Below, piece by piece: positions 34,687 through 43,087 of a stretch of 43,741 nucleotides of DNA; within the stretch, counting starts at the first letter, position 1; each line of letters begins with the position of its first letter. The DNA is from Casimicrobiaceae bacterium (GTDB taxonomy: Bacteria > Pseudomonadota > Gammaproteobacteria > Burkholderiales > Casimicrobiaceae), in assembly GCA_025056355.1 (NCBI GenBank), contig JANWWI010000015.1:1-43741 (forward strand), read 5' to 3'. The notes below the pieces were generated by a model. The model had not been told where the DNA came from. It saw nothing but the letters and a program-made list of their open reading frames with translations, and did no database searches. The translations under genes were made by a program, and so were the position numbers.

Positions 34687-35373
34687 TCAAAACACCCAGC
34701 GCAAGCCGAACAGGATCGAATCGCCTTCCGGCTCGGCGCGCAGCCGTTCCCACGGACTGCGCAAGCCGCGGCGCATCTCGAGTTTGAGCCCAAGACTCGG
34801 TGACAGGTCGTAGCGCAAGCCAAGACCGTAGCTCATCTGGGTGCGCTCCACGCCATTGCCGGAGGGCAATAGCGGATCGGCTATCCGCAGGTCGCCGCGT
34901 CCCACGCCCAACCGCCCGTACAAGGACCAAGACGAACGCCAACTAAACGCCGAGACGACGTCGAGTTGAACCTGCTGGCCGACGACCATGGACCATTGCG
35001 CGGGGTCGAGGTAAAGCCCAACGCCGCGGCGGCCCTCCAGACCACTTGGGAACCGACCGATTTGAGTCGTGATCGCCGCACCAACGGTCATGCCGCTTTC
35101 GAAGCGGTAGCCGCCGAAGGCGGTGGTGCCACTTGCAAACCCCGGCTCGGAGCGACCGAACTCAAGCCCTTGTCCCAGCTTGAGCCCGGGAGCGGAAAAG
35201 CTCAACGTCAGCGGCCGCTGTTCGAGCCGCAGTCCGCCGAAGTACCCCCCCGTCTCCCCCCAGGCCAGGGCGGCAAGACCAAACACCGCGCCCGCCGCAA
35301 GGCGCGCAAACGCTTGCCCAGGCGACCGCCGCCTAGACACGCCGATCGGAGGAACGAGCCACAAGCCTTTCAT
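34687..35373 (-). CDS. Small outer-membrane beta-barrel protein (OmpA/OmpW-like porin fold)
   Basis: A 228-aa protein with an N-terminal export signal (LAAGAVFGLAALAWG, after a basic stretch) and alternating amphipathic strands ending in aromatic residues, such as GGYRFESGMTVGAAIT, SWSLYGRLGVGRGDL and MSYGLGLRYDLSPSLGLKLE. The C-terminus ILFGLRWVF ends in Phe, the BAM assembly signal. This indicates an eight-stranded barrel. Specific function is not visible. Upstream, TTGACA at about 35407-35412 (complement) is a possible -35 but the matching -10 is poor; 35374-35545 holds no gene. Confidence 0.8.
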   Translation of the reverse strand: MKGLWLVPPIGVSRRRSPGQAFARLAAGAVFGLAALAWGETGGYFGGLRLEQRPLTLSFSAPGLKLGQGLEFGRSEPGFASGTTAFGGYRFESGMTVGAAITTQIGRFPSGLEGRRGVGLYLDPAQWSMVVGQQVQLDVVSAFSWRSSWSLYGRLGVGRGDLRIADPLLPSGNGVERTQMSYGLGLRYDLSPSLGLKLEMRRGLRSPWERLRAEPEGDSILFGLRWVF

Positions 35374-35545
35374 GCCACAAATCCTGCGCGAGGAGCTTGT
35401 GCCTTGTCAATTGGCACGGCGCAAAATCACAAAGTGCTGAGACCGCCGCACACTTCGTGTGTTGCAGGGCCGCCAAAGTTCCCGCAGCGGATCAAAGTCA
35501 AGGCCAGTTCCATCCCGGAAAAATCTTACGACCGAGCGAGCCCGG

Positions 35546-36331
35546 TCAGCGGTGCCGGAAATTGGGTTTTCGTTTCTCGACGAAAGCACGCATGCCCTCG
35601 CGCCGATCCTCAAGCGCGAAGGTGGCGTGGAACTCGCGCCGTTCAAACAGCAGCCCTTGGGCAAGCGTGGTTTCGTAGGCCGCGTTGATGGCTTCCTTGA
35701 TTTTCATCACCACGGGCAAGGAGTGGCCGGCGATCTTGCCGGCCACTTCGAGCGCCGTTTTGATGAGTTCGGAGGCCGGCACGACCCGTGCAACGAGCCC
35801 GGCCCGCTCAGCTTCCTCGGCCGATACAAAGCGCCCGGTCAAGCACCAATCCATCGCTTTGGCTTTGCCCACGGCGCGTGGCAGCCGCTGCGTGCCACCC
35901 ATACCCGGCATCGTGCCGATCGTGATCTCGGGCTGGCCGAATTTGGCGTTGTCGGCGGCGATGACGATGTCGCACATCATCGCGAACTCGCAGCCGCCGC
36001 CCAGCGCATAGCCCGAGACTGCGGCGATCACGGGTTTGCGCACGCTGCGCAGCGCTTCCCAATCCCGCCCGATGTAGTCCTCGCGATAGACCTGTGCGTA
36101 ATCGAAATCCGCCATGGCCGCGATATCGGCGCCGGCGGCGAAAGCCCGCTCGTTGCCCGTCACCACGATCACATGCACTGCCGGATCGGCGTCGAGCTCG
36201 CCAAGCACCGCCGCCAGTTCGCGCATCGACTCGTTGCTGAAGGCGTTGAGCACCTCGGGGCGATTGAAGCGCACGAGCGCAACGCGCTCGGGCTCAGTGA
36301 GGCGTTCGCATAACACCATGGTGGGATTCAT
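35546..36331 (-). CDS. Enoyl-CoA hydratase (PaaF-like)
   Basis: A 261-aa crotonase. Oxyanion-hole segments are ERAFAAGADIAAM and ALGGGCEFAMMCDIVIA. Both catalytic glutamates are present, in GGGCEFA and QPEITIGTMPGMGGTQRL, so hydratase activity is expected. In the paa pathway this enzyme would act on 2,3-dehydroadipyl-CoA (PaaF), which is likely from context but not proven; a general short-chain hydratase is the alternative. ATG 36331 is set by AAGAGG six bases upstream. Its start lies inside the 3' end of the TetR gene, making it the last gene of the paa operon seen here. Confidence 0.9.
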   Translation of the reverse strand: MNPTMVLCERLTEPERVALVRFNRPEVLNAFSNESMRELAAVLGELDADPAVHVIVVTGNERAFAAGADIAAMADFDYAQVYREDYIGRDWEALRSVRKPVIAAVSGYALGGGCEFAMMCDIVIAADNAKFGQPEITIGTMPGMGGTQRLPRAVGKAKAMDWCLTGRFVSAEEAERAGLVARVVPASELIKTALEVAGKIAGHSLPVVMKIKEAINAAYETTLAQGLLFERREFHATFALEDRREGMRAFVEKRKPNFRHR

Positions 36332-36986
36332 GATCGACCTCTTGCTGTGGGTTGAGCCGTTGTTCGAGCCGCTTGGCCCCCTGAGCCAAGCCGCCCTCGA
36401 TGAGTCCAATCACCGTCTCGGCAAAGTCGGCATAGCGGACCGGTCCGTGTGGACGTAGCCAGGTAAAGGTCCAGTTGATCATGCCGAAGATGCACATGGT
36501 GAGCACTTTGGCCGCAGCGCGGTCGAGCGCGTGGCTGCCTCCGATGACCCGGGCAAAGGCATCGACCACCTCGCGTTCGAGCCCCAGCACCTCGTCGCGC
36601 TGCTCGTCGGGCAAATATTTCACGTCGTTGAGCAGCACGATGTGCACCGCGCGCGAGCTTTCGTACTCCGACACAAACCGGCGCACGAGCTCCGCAAGCG
36701 CCGCCTGAGCCGGCAGGGCGCGGGCTTCCACCTCGTGCACGAGTGTGGCCAAGCGGCGCATGTAGCCCGCCGTCAGATCGAACAGGATCGCATCCTTCGA
36801 GGGGTAGTAGTGGTAGAGCAGGCTCTTCGAGACGTTCAGGCGGCCGGCGAGGCCGGCCATCGTGGTGGCCGGATAGCCACGCTCGGCAAAGGCTTCTGCC
36901 GCTGCCTGCAAAATGGCGTCGCGTTGTAGCTGATGTTCGGGTGAAATGCCGCGCGGCATGACGGAGAGGTCGGAGCTAACGGACAT
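36294..36986 (-). CDS. TetR/AcrR family regulator, probable phenylacetate regulator
   Basis: A 230-aa repressor. The N-terminal helix-turn-helix reads AILQAAAEAFAERGYPATTM followed by GLAGRLNVSKSLLYHYYPSK, a strong TetR DNA-binding domain. The C-terminal domain (about 80-210) would bind the ligand; for paa regulators of this type phenylacetyl-CoA is the known inducer. It is embedded between paaE (11-bp overlap) and the hydratase gene (38-bp overlap). A palindrome GACCGACC/GGTCAGTC in the paaA-paaG intergenic region is its likely operator. ATG 36986 was taken; ATG 36959 is possible. Neither has a good Shine-Dalgarno, suggesting coupling. Confidence 0.88.
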   Translation of the reverse strand: MSVSSDLSVMPRGISPEHQLQRDAILQAAAEAFAERGYPATTMAGLAGRLNVSKSLLYHYYPSKDAILFDLTAGYMRRLATLVHEVEARALPAQAALAELVRRFVSEYESSRAVHIVLLNDVKYLPDEQRDEVLGLEREVVDAFARVIGGSHALDRAAAKVLTMCIFGMINWTFTWLRPHGPVRYADFAETVIGLIEGGLAQGAKRLEQRLNPQQEVDHESHHGVMRTPH

Positions 36987-38070
36987 CGAAACTGACGTGT
37001 AGCGTATCCGACTCAGGATGCGCTTGGCAGGCCAGCACGAAGCCCTGCGCAATCTCATGCGCCTCGAGCGCGAAGTTCTCCTCCATGCGCACGCGCCCGG
37101 CCAACACCCGCGCTCGGCATGTGGCACAGACCCCTGCTTTACACGAGTAAGGGAGATCAAAGCCCTGCGCGAGCCCTGCATCGAGCAGTGTTGTGCCGTC
37201 GCGTTTCCAGAAGAACGCTCGTGTCCATCCATCGCAAGTCAGCCGCACCCAAGCGCCAGGCACGGTCACAACCGCGCCGTCTTCGCCTGACTTCGCTCGC
37301 GTTTCGCGCCGGGGCGTGAGGGGACGTAACTGGCCCGGCGCCACAAAGCGTTCGCGATGAATTGCCGAGGGTGCAACACCGACGGACAAGGCGGTGCTCG
37401 AGACGAGCTCGGCCAGAGCGTCCGGCCCACAAACGTAGAGCGCATCGAGCGAGCGAGGATCGACCAGGTGCTCGAACACACGCTCAAGCTTTGCGCGGTC
37501 GATCCGTCCCTCCTGCAGTGGCCACTCCTGCGCCTCGCGGCTCAGACAGTGCACGATCGAGAAACGGGGCAAGAAGCGATCACGCAAATCCTCGAGCGCT
37601 TCCCGAAACAGGATATCGCGCACGCGCCGGTTGCCGTAGAGCAAAAAACACTTGGCCTGCGAGTTGCTTTCGAGCGCTGTGGTCAGAATCGAGAGGACCG
37701 GCGTAATACCACTGCCGGCGGCCACGCACATGATGCGCTCGCGTGCACTGCCTGGGCGGTAGATGAAACGTCCCTCCGGCTCGGCCACCTCGACCGTGTC
37801 GCCCACGCGAAGCGCTGTGTTGAGCCACGTTGAGACGCGTCCGTCCGGCACGCGCTTGACGGCAATTCGCCACTGCCCGCTTGCCGGCGATGAACAAAGC
37901 GAATACGAGCGGCGTAGCTCCTCACCGTCGAGCCAGAGGCGCAGCGTCACGAACTGCCCGGCGACGAAGTGAAAGCGCGGACGCAACGCCTCGGGTACCT
38001 CGAAGGCAATCGAGACCGCCTCCTCCGTCTCGCGTTGCACATCGCACACGCGCAGGCGATGAAAGCGCAT
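36976..38070 (-). CDS. paaE: Phenylacetyl-CoA epoxidase reductase subunit PaaE
   Basis: A 364-aa flavoprotein-ferredoxin that passes electrons from NADPH to the PaaABC monooxygenase. FAD binding is in RRSYSLCSSP, the NADPH domain in CVAAGSGITPVLSI and LYVCGPDAL, and the C-terminal plant-type 2Fe-2S domain in SCKAGVCATCRARV with a last Cys in VLACQAHP. The Cys spacing is intact. It follows paaC after only 18 bp, so the usual paaD gene is missing between them. Confidence 0.94.
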   Translation of the reverse strand: MRFHRLRVCDVQRETEEAVSIAFEVPEALRPRFHFVAGQFVTLRLWLDGEELRRSYSLCSSPASGQWRIAVKRVPDGRVSTWLNTALRVGDTVEVAEPEGRFIYRPGSARERIMCVAAGSGITPVLSILTTALESNSQAKCFLLYGNRRVRDILFREALEDLRDRFLPRFSIVHCLSREAQEWPLQEGRIDRAKLERVFEHLVDPRSLDALYVCGPDALAELVSSTALSVGVAPSAIHRERFVAPGQLRPLTPRRETRAKSGEDGAVVTVPGAWVRLTCDGWTRAFFWKRDGTTLLDAGLAQGFDLPYSCKAGVCATCRARVLAGRVRMEENFALEAHEIAQGFVLACQAHPESDTLHVSFDVR

Positions 38071-38088
38071 GCCTCGCCCCGCTGGTCC

Positions 38089-38820
38089 TCACCACACGGC
38101 CTCGGGGTACTCGCGCGCAAGCGACTGCATTTCCGCAAGTAGCGCCCGCCGCGCTTGAGCCGGATCAAGCACCGCACAGCCGGCCGGATCGGGCCACCAT
38201 GGATCAGGAAGCTCGGCTCGCTCCAGGACCTCGCTGCGCGCCAGCGAAAGGCTGCGAGCCAGACCCTCTCTGGACAGACCTGTCACGGTCCACTCCAGAA
38301 GCTGCGCAATCGCTGGCGCAAGCCTCGCCCGCGCGGCAAGCAGGCGCTGGCGAGACTCCGCGGTGCCGTCGCCGAAGCGCACGACCCACTCCCCCGCGTG
38401 CCGAGCGAGCAGCCGTGCCTCCTTGAGCGCATCGGCAGCGATCACCGCCACCTCGCGATCGTTCGAGCGTTCGAGATGCTCCCAAATGACGCCGAACCAC
38501 AGCGCCAAGGCCCAGGCACGAAGCATGGTTTGCGCATAGTCGCCGTTGGGCAGCGCGGCAAGTGGGACATTGCAAAACGCGTCCGGATCGCGCAAGTAGG
38601 CGAGCCGATCCTCCGTGCAGTCGCCTCCCACTCGCGCGCAGTAGAGCTGGTAGAGGCGTCGCGCCTGCCCGATCAAGTCGAGCGCCCGGTTGGCCAGGGC
38701 GATGTCCTCTTCAAGGATCGGCCCGTGCCCGCACCACTCCGAGAGGCGGTGACCGAGCAACAAACAGGTATCGGCCAGGGTGAGCACATCCTCGTCGGGC
38801 AAGCGCTCAGGCGCAGACAT
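38089..38820 (-). CDS. paaC: Phenylacetyl-CoA epoxidase subunit PaaC
   Basis: A 243-aa ferritin-like structural subunit that pairs with PaaA in the epoxidase core. TLADTCLLLGHRLSEWCGHGP and NRALDLIGQARRLYQLY are typical early helices. DRLAYLRDP, FCNVPLAALPNGDYAQTMLR and GVIWEHLERSNDREVAVIA follow. As expected, it lacks a full diiron set compared with PaaA. ATG 38820 overlaps the paaB stop (TGATG). A GTG just before it (38823) is an alternative. Confidence 0.93.
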   Translation of the reverse strand: MSAPERLPDEDVLTLADTCLLLGHRLSEWCGHGPILEEDIALANRALDLIGQARRLYQLYCARVGGDCTEDRLAYLRDPDAFCNVPLAALPNGDYAQTMLRAWALALWFGVIWEHLERSNDREVAVIAADALKEARLLARHAGEWVVRFGDGTAESRQRLLAARARLAPAIAQLLEWTVTGLSREGLARSLSLARSEVLERAELPDPWWPDPAGCAVLDPAQARRALLAEMQSLAREYPEAVW

Positions 38821-39128
38821 CACAGGTTCTCCACTTCCGGCGGGATGTCGTAGAAGGTCGGGTGACGATAAATCTTTCCGACCATCGGGTCGAAGTTCTC
38901 GGACTTCAGCGCCGGATCGCTCGCGGTGATTGCTGCCGAGGGCACCACCCAGATCGACACGCCCTCTTGACGCCGGGTGTAGATATCGCGGGCAAGTGCG
39001 ATGGCCTGCTGCGCGTCGGCCGCATGGAGGCTGCCCACGTGCTTGTGCTCAAGCCCCTGCCGCGAGCGGATGAACACCTCCCAGAGCGGCCAGTCGCTTC
39101 CCCGGGCTCCCGGTTCAGACGCGCTCAC
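38820..39128 (-). CDS. paaB: Phenylacetyl-CoA epoxidase subunit PaaB
   Basis: A 102-aa subunit required to organise the PaaAC epoxidase. [21 protein letters not shown] with [21 protein letters not shown] is the family core, followed by [16 protein letters not shown] and the C-terminal [15 protein letters not shown]. The start is GTG 39128, overlapping the paaA stop (GTGA). Confidence 0.94.
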   Translation of the reverse strand: MSASEPGARGSDWPLWEVFIRSRQGLEHKHVGSLHAADAQQAIALARDIYTRRQEGVSIWVVPSAAITASDPALKSENFDPMVGKIYRHPTFYDIPPEVENL

Positions 39129-40138
39129 GCCGCGACCTCCTTGGCCGCTTGCGCGGCCCGTGCCGCTTCGCGTTCGGCTTGCTTGCGTGCGTACTCGGCA
39201 GCGGCCTCACGCACCCAGCGGCCTTCCTCGAAAGCCCGCACACGGGCCGCGATGCGCTCCCGGTTGCAGGGCCCATCCCCATTGACCACCCGCCAGAACT
39301 CATCCCAGGGAATGGGTCCGAAGTCATAGTGGCCACGCTCGGGATTCCATTTGAGCTGCGGATCGGGAATCTTGAGCCCGAGATACTCGGCCTGCGGCAC
39401 CGTCACATCGACGAAGCGCTGCCGCAGCTCATCGTTGGAAATGCGCTTGATGCCCCACGCCATCGCCTGGGGAGTGTGCGTGGAATCCTTGTCGTGCGGG
39501 CCAAACATCATGAGCGTCGGCCACCACCACCGGTTGAGCGCCTCTTGCGCCATTTGGCGCTGCTTGGGGGTACCGCGCACGAGCGAGAGCACGATGTCGA
39601 AGCCCTGCCGCTGATGAAACGACTCTTCCTTGCAGATCCGGATCATGGCCCGCGCGTAGGGGCCGTAGCTGCAACGGCACAGCGGAATTTGATTCATGAT
39701 CGCTGCCCCGTCGACCAGCCAGCCGATCATCCCGATGTCGGCCCAGGTGAGCGTCGGATAGTTGAAGATGCTTGAATACTTCGCCTTGCCGGCGTGGAGC
39801 GCTTCGATCAAGGCCTCGCGCGTCACACCGAGCGTTTCGGCCGCGGCATAGAGATAGAGCGCGTGCCCGCCCTCATCCTGCACTTTCGCAAGCAGAATCT
39901 CCTTGCGCTTGAGCGAGGGCGCACGCGTGATCCAGCCGCCTTCGGGCAACATCCCCACCACCTCCGAGTGCGCGTGCTGCGAAATCTGGCGAATGAGGGT
40001 CTTTCGGTAGCCTTCCGGCATCCAATCGTTCGGCTCGATGCGCTCCCCGCGCGCAATCCGCGCGTTGAAAGCGGCCTCTTCGGGCGAAGTCACCGCAGCT
40101 GCCGCGCTACGATCAAGATCGATGGCTTGCGTATACAT
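39125..40138 (-). CDS. paaA: Phenylacetyl-CoA epoxidase catalytic subunit PaaA
   Basis: A 337-aa diiron monooxygenase that converts phenylacetyl-CoA to its 1,2-epoxide. Diiron ligands are in [14 protein letters not shown] (E-x2-H) and [14 protein letters not shown] (E-x-x-H). [15 protein letters not shown] and [27 protein letters not shown] are strongly conserved in PaaA. ATG 40138 is set by GGGAGGG eight bases upstream; an in-frame extension to 40177 was discarded. It is the first gene of paaABCE-tetR-hydratase and diverges from paaG. Confidence 0.95.
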   Translation of the reverse strand: MYTQAIDLDRSAAAAVTSPEEAAFNARIARGERIEPNDWMPEGYRKTLIRQISQHAHSEVVGMLPEGGWITRAPSLKRKEILLAKVQDEGGHALYLYAAAETLGVTREALIEALHAGKAKYSSIFNYPTLTWADIGMIGWLVDGAAIMNQIPLCRCSYGPYARAMIRICKEESFHQRQGFDIVLSLVRGTPKQRQMAQEALNRWWWPTLMMFGPHDKDSTHTPQAMAWGIKRISNDELRQRFVDVTVPQAEYLGLKIPDPQLKWNPERGHYDFGPIPWDEFWRVVNGDGPCNRERIAARVRAFEEGRWVREAAAEYARKQAEREAARAAQAAKEVAA

Positions 40139-40226
40139 CGGCCCAACCCTCCCGGCCGCCACTCGCCCAAGCGCCACGCCTCCGCCGCCGCGCTGGACGG
40201 CCGCTCATCACGAAGATAGTATTCCC

Positions 40227-40242
40227 GACCGACCGGTCAGTC
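40227..40242. promoter_or_regulatory. Palindromic TetR-type operator in the paaA-paaG intergenic region
   Basis: GACCGACCGGTCAGTC is an inverted repeat with a single mismatched pair, centred on GACC|GGTC, of the type bound by paa-linked TetR regulators in betaproteobacteria. It lies four bases ahead of the paaG Shine-Dalgarno (AGGAG at 40246-40250) and about 90 bp upstream of paaA, so one site could repress both directions. The regulator is probably the TetR gene at 36294-36986. Confidence 0.7.
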
Positions 40243-40257
40243 AATAGGAGCCCTCTC

Positions 40258-41040
40258 ATGGACACCGTTCTCTACCGATGTGTCGATGGCGTAGCGCGCA
40301 TCACGCTCAATCGCCCCGAGCGGCTCAACAGCTTCACCGTTGGCATGCACGCTGAGCTGCGTGCCGCGCTCGATCGGATTGCAGCCGACGGTGCCCGCGT
40401 GCTCGTGCTCACGGGAGCCGGCCGCGCCTTCTGTGCCGGGCAGGATCTCAACGACCGCGCGGTCGCCCCGGGCGGTGAACCGCCCGATCTGGGCGCCTCG
40501 ATCGAAGAGCACTACGCGCCGCTTGTGCTGCGTCTGCGGAGGATGCCGCTGCCCGTGATCGCCGCTGTCAACGGCGTTGCCGCGGGCGCCGGCGCCAATC
40601 TCGCACTGGCCTGCGACCTCGTGATTGCCGCCGAAAGCGCAAGCTTCATCGAACCCTTCTGCAAACTCGGTCTCATCCCGGACACCGGGGGCAGCTACTT
40701 CCTGCCGCGGCTGATCGGCCGCGCGCGGGCCCTCGGACTCGCACTCCTCGGCGACAAACTGAGCGCCCGTCAGGCGGCCGAGTGGGGGCTCATCTGGGAA
40801 TGCGTCCCGGATGCCGACTTCGCGGCGCGGGTCGATACGCTTGCGGCCCAGCTTGCCGCAGGCCCAACCTTCGGCTACGCCCAGACCAAGCGTGCGATCG
40901 AGGCAAGCCTCGACCACAGCCTCGAAGAACAGCTCGCCCTCGAAGCCCAGCTCATGCGCGAATGCGGACGTAGTGCCGACTACCGCGAAGGCGTCGCCGC
41001 CTTTCTCGAAAAACGCACGCCGCGGTTCGTGGGTCGATGA
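40258..41040 (+). CDS. paaG: 2-(1,2-epoxy-1,2-dihydrophenyl)acetyl-CoA isomerase PaaG
   Basis: A 260-aa crotonase-fold isomerase turning the ring epoxide into an oxepin. GAGRAFCAGQDLNDRAVA is the PaaG form of the oxyanion loop. The second loop is GVAAGAGANLALACDLVIA, and FIEPFCKLGLIPDTGGSYFL carries the Asp used by isomerases where hydratases have Glu. Length and the ending FLEKRTPRFVGR match PaaG. AGGAG lies eight bases before ATG 40258. The stop overlaps a start codon in frame with the RDD protein. Confidence 0.92.
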   Translation: MDTVLYRCVDGVARITLNRPERLNSFTVGMHAELRAALDRIAADGARVLVLTGAGRAFCAGQDLNDRAVAPGGEPPDLGASIEEHYAPLVLRLRRMPLPVIAAVNGVAAGAGANLALACDLVIAAESASFIEPFCKLGLIPDTGGSYFLPRLIGRARALGLALLGDKLSARQAAEWGLIWECVPDADFAARVDTLAAQLAAGPTFGYAQTKRAIEASLDHSLEEQLALEAQLMRECGRSADYREGVAAFLEKRTPRFVGR

Positions 41041-41915
41041 ACCCTGCGCAGCCCCCCTCCGGCTCCACCGGTCTCCCCCCTGCGGCAAGCGCAGGGGGGA
41101 ACCACGCTCCCGTCCTACCCTGCGCCGAAGGCGTAGGGGGAAACCAGGAACCCGTTCTCCGTGGCGCCAAAGGCGTGGGTCGAAACCCGGCACCCGTCCT
41201 CCTCTGCGCCGAAGGCGTAGGGGAGGTGCCGCGCAGCGGCGGAGGGGTCGGTCGCGAAGCGGTCGCACGTGATCTTTGGGGGTCTGGCGCCATCGGCCCA
41301 CCCCCCTCCGGCTTCGCCGGTGTCCCCCCTGCGGCAAGCGCAGGGGGGAACCACAATCGCGTCCTCCCCTGCGCCGAAAGCGTAGGGGAGGTGCCGCGCG
41401 GCGGCGCAGGGGTCGGCCTTTCCCGAGCCGGGCTCTGGCGCCGCTTTGGCGCCTTTGTCCACGAGCTCCTGTTCCTTGTGGCCTACCTGTTCATCGTTGG
41501 GCTCATCTTTGCGGCCTTCTCAGGCGCAACCAGCAAAGCCGGACGCCCACAGATCCTGACCGGACCGATCGCGGTGCTTCAGCAGATCTACCTGTTCGCA
41601 AGCCTTGGCCTCTATTTCGTCTACTTCTGGACGAACGGCCGTCGCACACTCGCGTTCAAAACCTGGGGCCTTCGGCTCGTACCAGCCGAGGCGCGCTCGA
41701 TCGAGCCGATTGCCACGCGCAGCGCAATTGTGCGTTACTTTGCAACCTGGATCGGCCCGATGCTTGGCGTGCTCACCTATAAGGCCACCGATGGCCTTTA
41801 CGGGCTCTGGCTCATCGCCCTCTTCGCGAACTTCCTCTGGGCGCTCATCGACCGTGACCGGCAGTTCCTGCACGATCGCATCGCCGGGACGCGGGTTGTG
41901 CGAAGCGATGCCTGA
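41037..41915 (+). CDS. RDD family membrane protein with repeat-derived N-terminal extension
   Basis: The C-terminal part (about residues 127-292) is an RDD domain: LWRRFGAFVHELLFLVAYL, then RTLAFKTWGLRLVPAEARSI, TWIGPMLGVLTY and IDRDRQFLHDRIAGTRVV, with three or four membrane segments. RDD proteins are transport-associated, but their exact role is unclear. The first 126 residues are Gly/Pro/Val-rich and come from intergenic-type repeats at 41052-41420: a 52-bp unit recurs 249 bp (83 codons) later, in frame. ATG 41037 overlaps the paaG stop (ATGA). Whether translation starts there or at an internal start such as GTG 41391 is not decidable by eye. Confidence 0.75.
   Translation: MNPAQPPSGSTGLPPAASAGGNHAPVLPCAEGVGGNQEPVLRGAKGVGRNPAPVLLCAEGVGEVPRSGGGVGREAVARDLWGSGAIGPPPSGFAGVPPAASAGGNHNRVLPCAESVGEVPRGGAGVGLSRAGLWRRFGAFVHELLFLVAYLFIVGLIFAAFSGATSKAGRPQILTGPIAVLQQIYLFASLGLYFVYFWTNGRRTLAFKTWGLRLVPAEARSIEPIATRSAIVRYFATWIGPMLGVLTYKATDGLYGLWLIALFANFLWALIDRDRQFLHDRIAGTRVVRSDA
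41052..41420. repeat. Dispersed GC-rich palindromic repeats inside the RDD gene 5' part
   Basis: Near-identical units of about 52 bp begin at 41052 and 41301, each with a perfect 10-bp stem CCCCCCTGCG-GCAAG-CGCAGGGGGG (first copy 41075-41099). A second motif, about CCCTGCGCCGAAGGCGTAGGG, recurs near 41117, 41200 and 41368, with variants near 41160. Seventeen bases of it (CGAAGGCGTAGGGGAGG, 41210-41226) reappear at 42824-42840 in the 5' end of the agmatinase-like gene. These look like mobile intergenic palindromes that have entered or extended coding frames. Confidence 0.8.
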
Positions 41916-42857
41916 CTAGCGCGCCGCGCAAAAACGCCCGCACAAGTAGGTCCACGCAAGCACTGAAGCGGCGTTGCTCGTGAGCTCGGCATGATCGAAC
42001 GGCGGGCTCACTTCACACAGATCCATCCCAACCCACGGCAGCTCGGCCCAGGCTTCAAGCAGCGTAAGCACCTGGTTCGTGCTGAGTCCGCCCGGCTCGG
42101 GCGTGCCAGTGCCCGGCGCGAAGGCCGGGTCGAGCACGTCGATGTCGAGCGTGAGATAGGTCGGACGACCAAGCGTTGCTGCACGCACGTGTTCCACCAC
42201 CTCCGTAAGCTGATCCACGCTCTCGCGCCCACGCAGCTCGCGCGCGGTGAAGATGCGCCCGCCCTGCTCGGCGATGAATTCGCGCACCTCACGCGTCGCC
42301 GCGGAACGAATGCCAATCTGTGTGGTCGCGCGCGGGTCGATCAGTCCCTCGGCCACCGCCTCGCGCAGCCACGTGCCGTGGCCCGAAGGTTCGCCGAAGT
42401 GATCGGGCCAGGTATCGCAATGCGCATCGAAGTGCACGAGCGCGAGCGGCTCGCCCACCTGCGCCCGATAAGCACGCAGCAGCGGCAGCGTGATCGAGTG
42501 ATCGCCGCCGAGCCAGAGCATGTGATGGCGGGCCATCAGTTCCCGCGCAAGCGGCTCGAGCGCTTCGCGCATCCGCTCAAGCGACGTATTCGGAAGTGCG
42601 AGATCGCCGTAATCGACCAGTTGCCCTGCTTGTGGTGCGATGTCAAACACCGGGTGCGTCGCGTCGCAGCGCATGTGGCTCGCCAGGCGGATCGCGGCGG
42701 GGCCGTGGCGCGCACCGGGCCGGTGGGTGGTCGCGCCGTCCCAGGCAATCCCGGCGACTGCGAACGGCGCATTCGGCGCGAGCGACGGATGCGGCGCATT
42801 GAGAAAACCGCCACAGCGTGGGTCGAAGGCGTAGGGGAGGCTCGGGTAGCAGGTCAT
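41916..42857 (-). CDS. Agmatinase/ureohydrolase family protein (SpeB-like)
   Basis: A 313-aa dimanganese ureohydrolase that most likely splits agmatine to putrescine and urea. Metal motifs are LWLGGDHSITLP, LVHFDAHCDTWPD and LTLDIDVLDPAFAPGTGTPEPGG; the last one is the conserved agmatinase active-site run. The region from PFAVAGIAWDGATTHRPGARHGP onward aligns with the family; the first 20 or so residues (YPSLPYAFDPRCGG) come partly from a repeat motif also found in the RDD gene. ATG 42857 was taken; no clear Shine-Dalgarno. Its stop abuts the RDD stop with no base between. Other arginase-fold substrates (guanidinobutyrate, for example) remain possible. Confidence 0.87.
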   Translation of the reverse strand: MTCYPSLPYAFDPRCGGFLNAPHPSLAPNAPFAVAGIAWDGATTHRPGARHGPAAIRLASHMRCDATHPVFDIAPQAGQLVDYGDLALPNTSLERMREALEPLARELMARHHMLWLGGDHSITLPLLRAYRAQVGEPLALVHFDAHCDTWPDHFGEPSGHGTWLREAVAEGLIDPRATTQIGIRSAATREVREFIAEQGGRIFTARELRGRESVDQLTEVVEHVRAATLGRPTYLTLDIDVLDPAFAPGTGTPEPGGLSTNQVLTLLEAWAELPWVGMDLCEVSPPFDHAELTSNAASVLAWTYLCGRFCAAR

Positions 42858-43087
42858 TCGAGGAATAAAGCCATGACGCGGCGCAACGCGCTGCCGTCGC
42901 ACCTTTGGAACTTTACGCTCATGCGCGCGGGCCTCGGGTCAGCGCTCACGGATCCGCACGGTCGCTCAACCCACCGGCGGCTAACAAGGGGGCATTCGAG
43001 GCCCATGCGACCTCGAGGCGCTGGGAGGCCAGGGTTTGCCGCATGTGGCCTCTGCCGCAATCGATCCGGCAACGGTCGGATCTCGCT

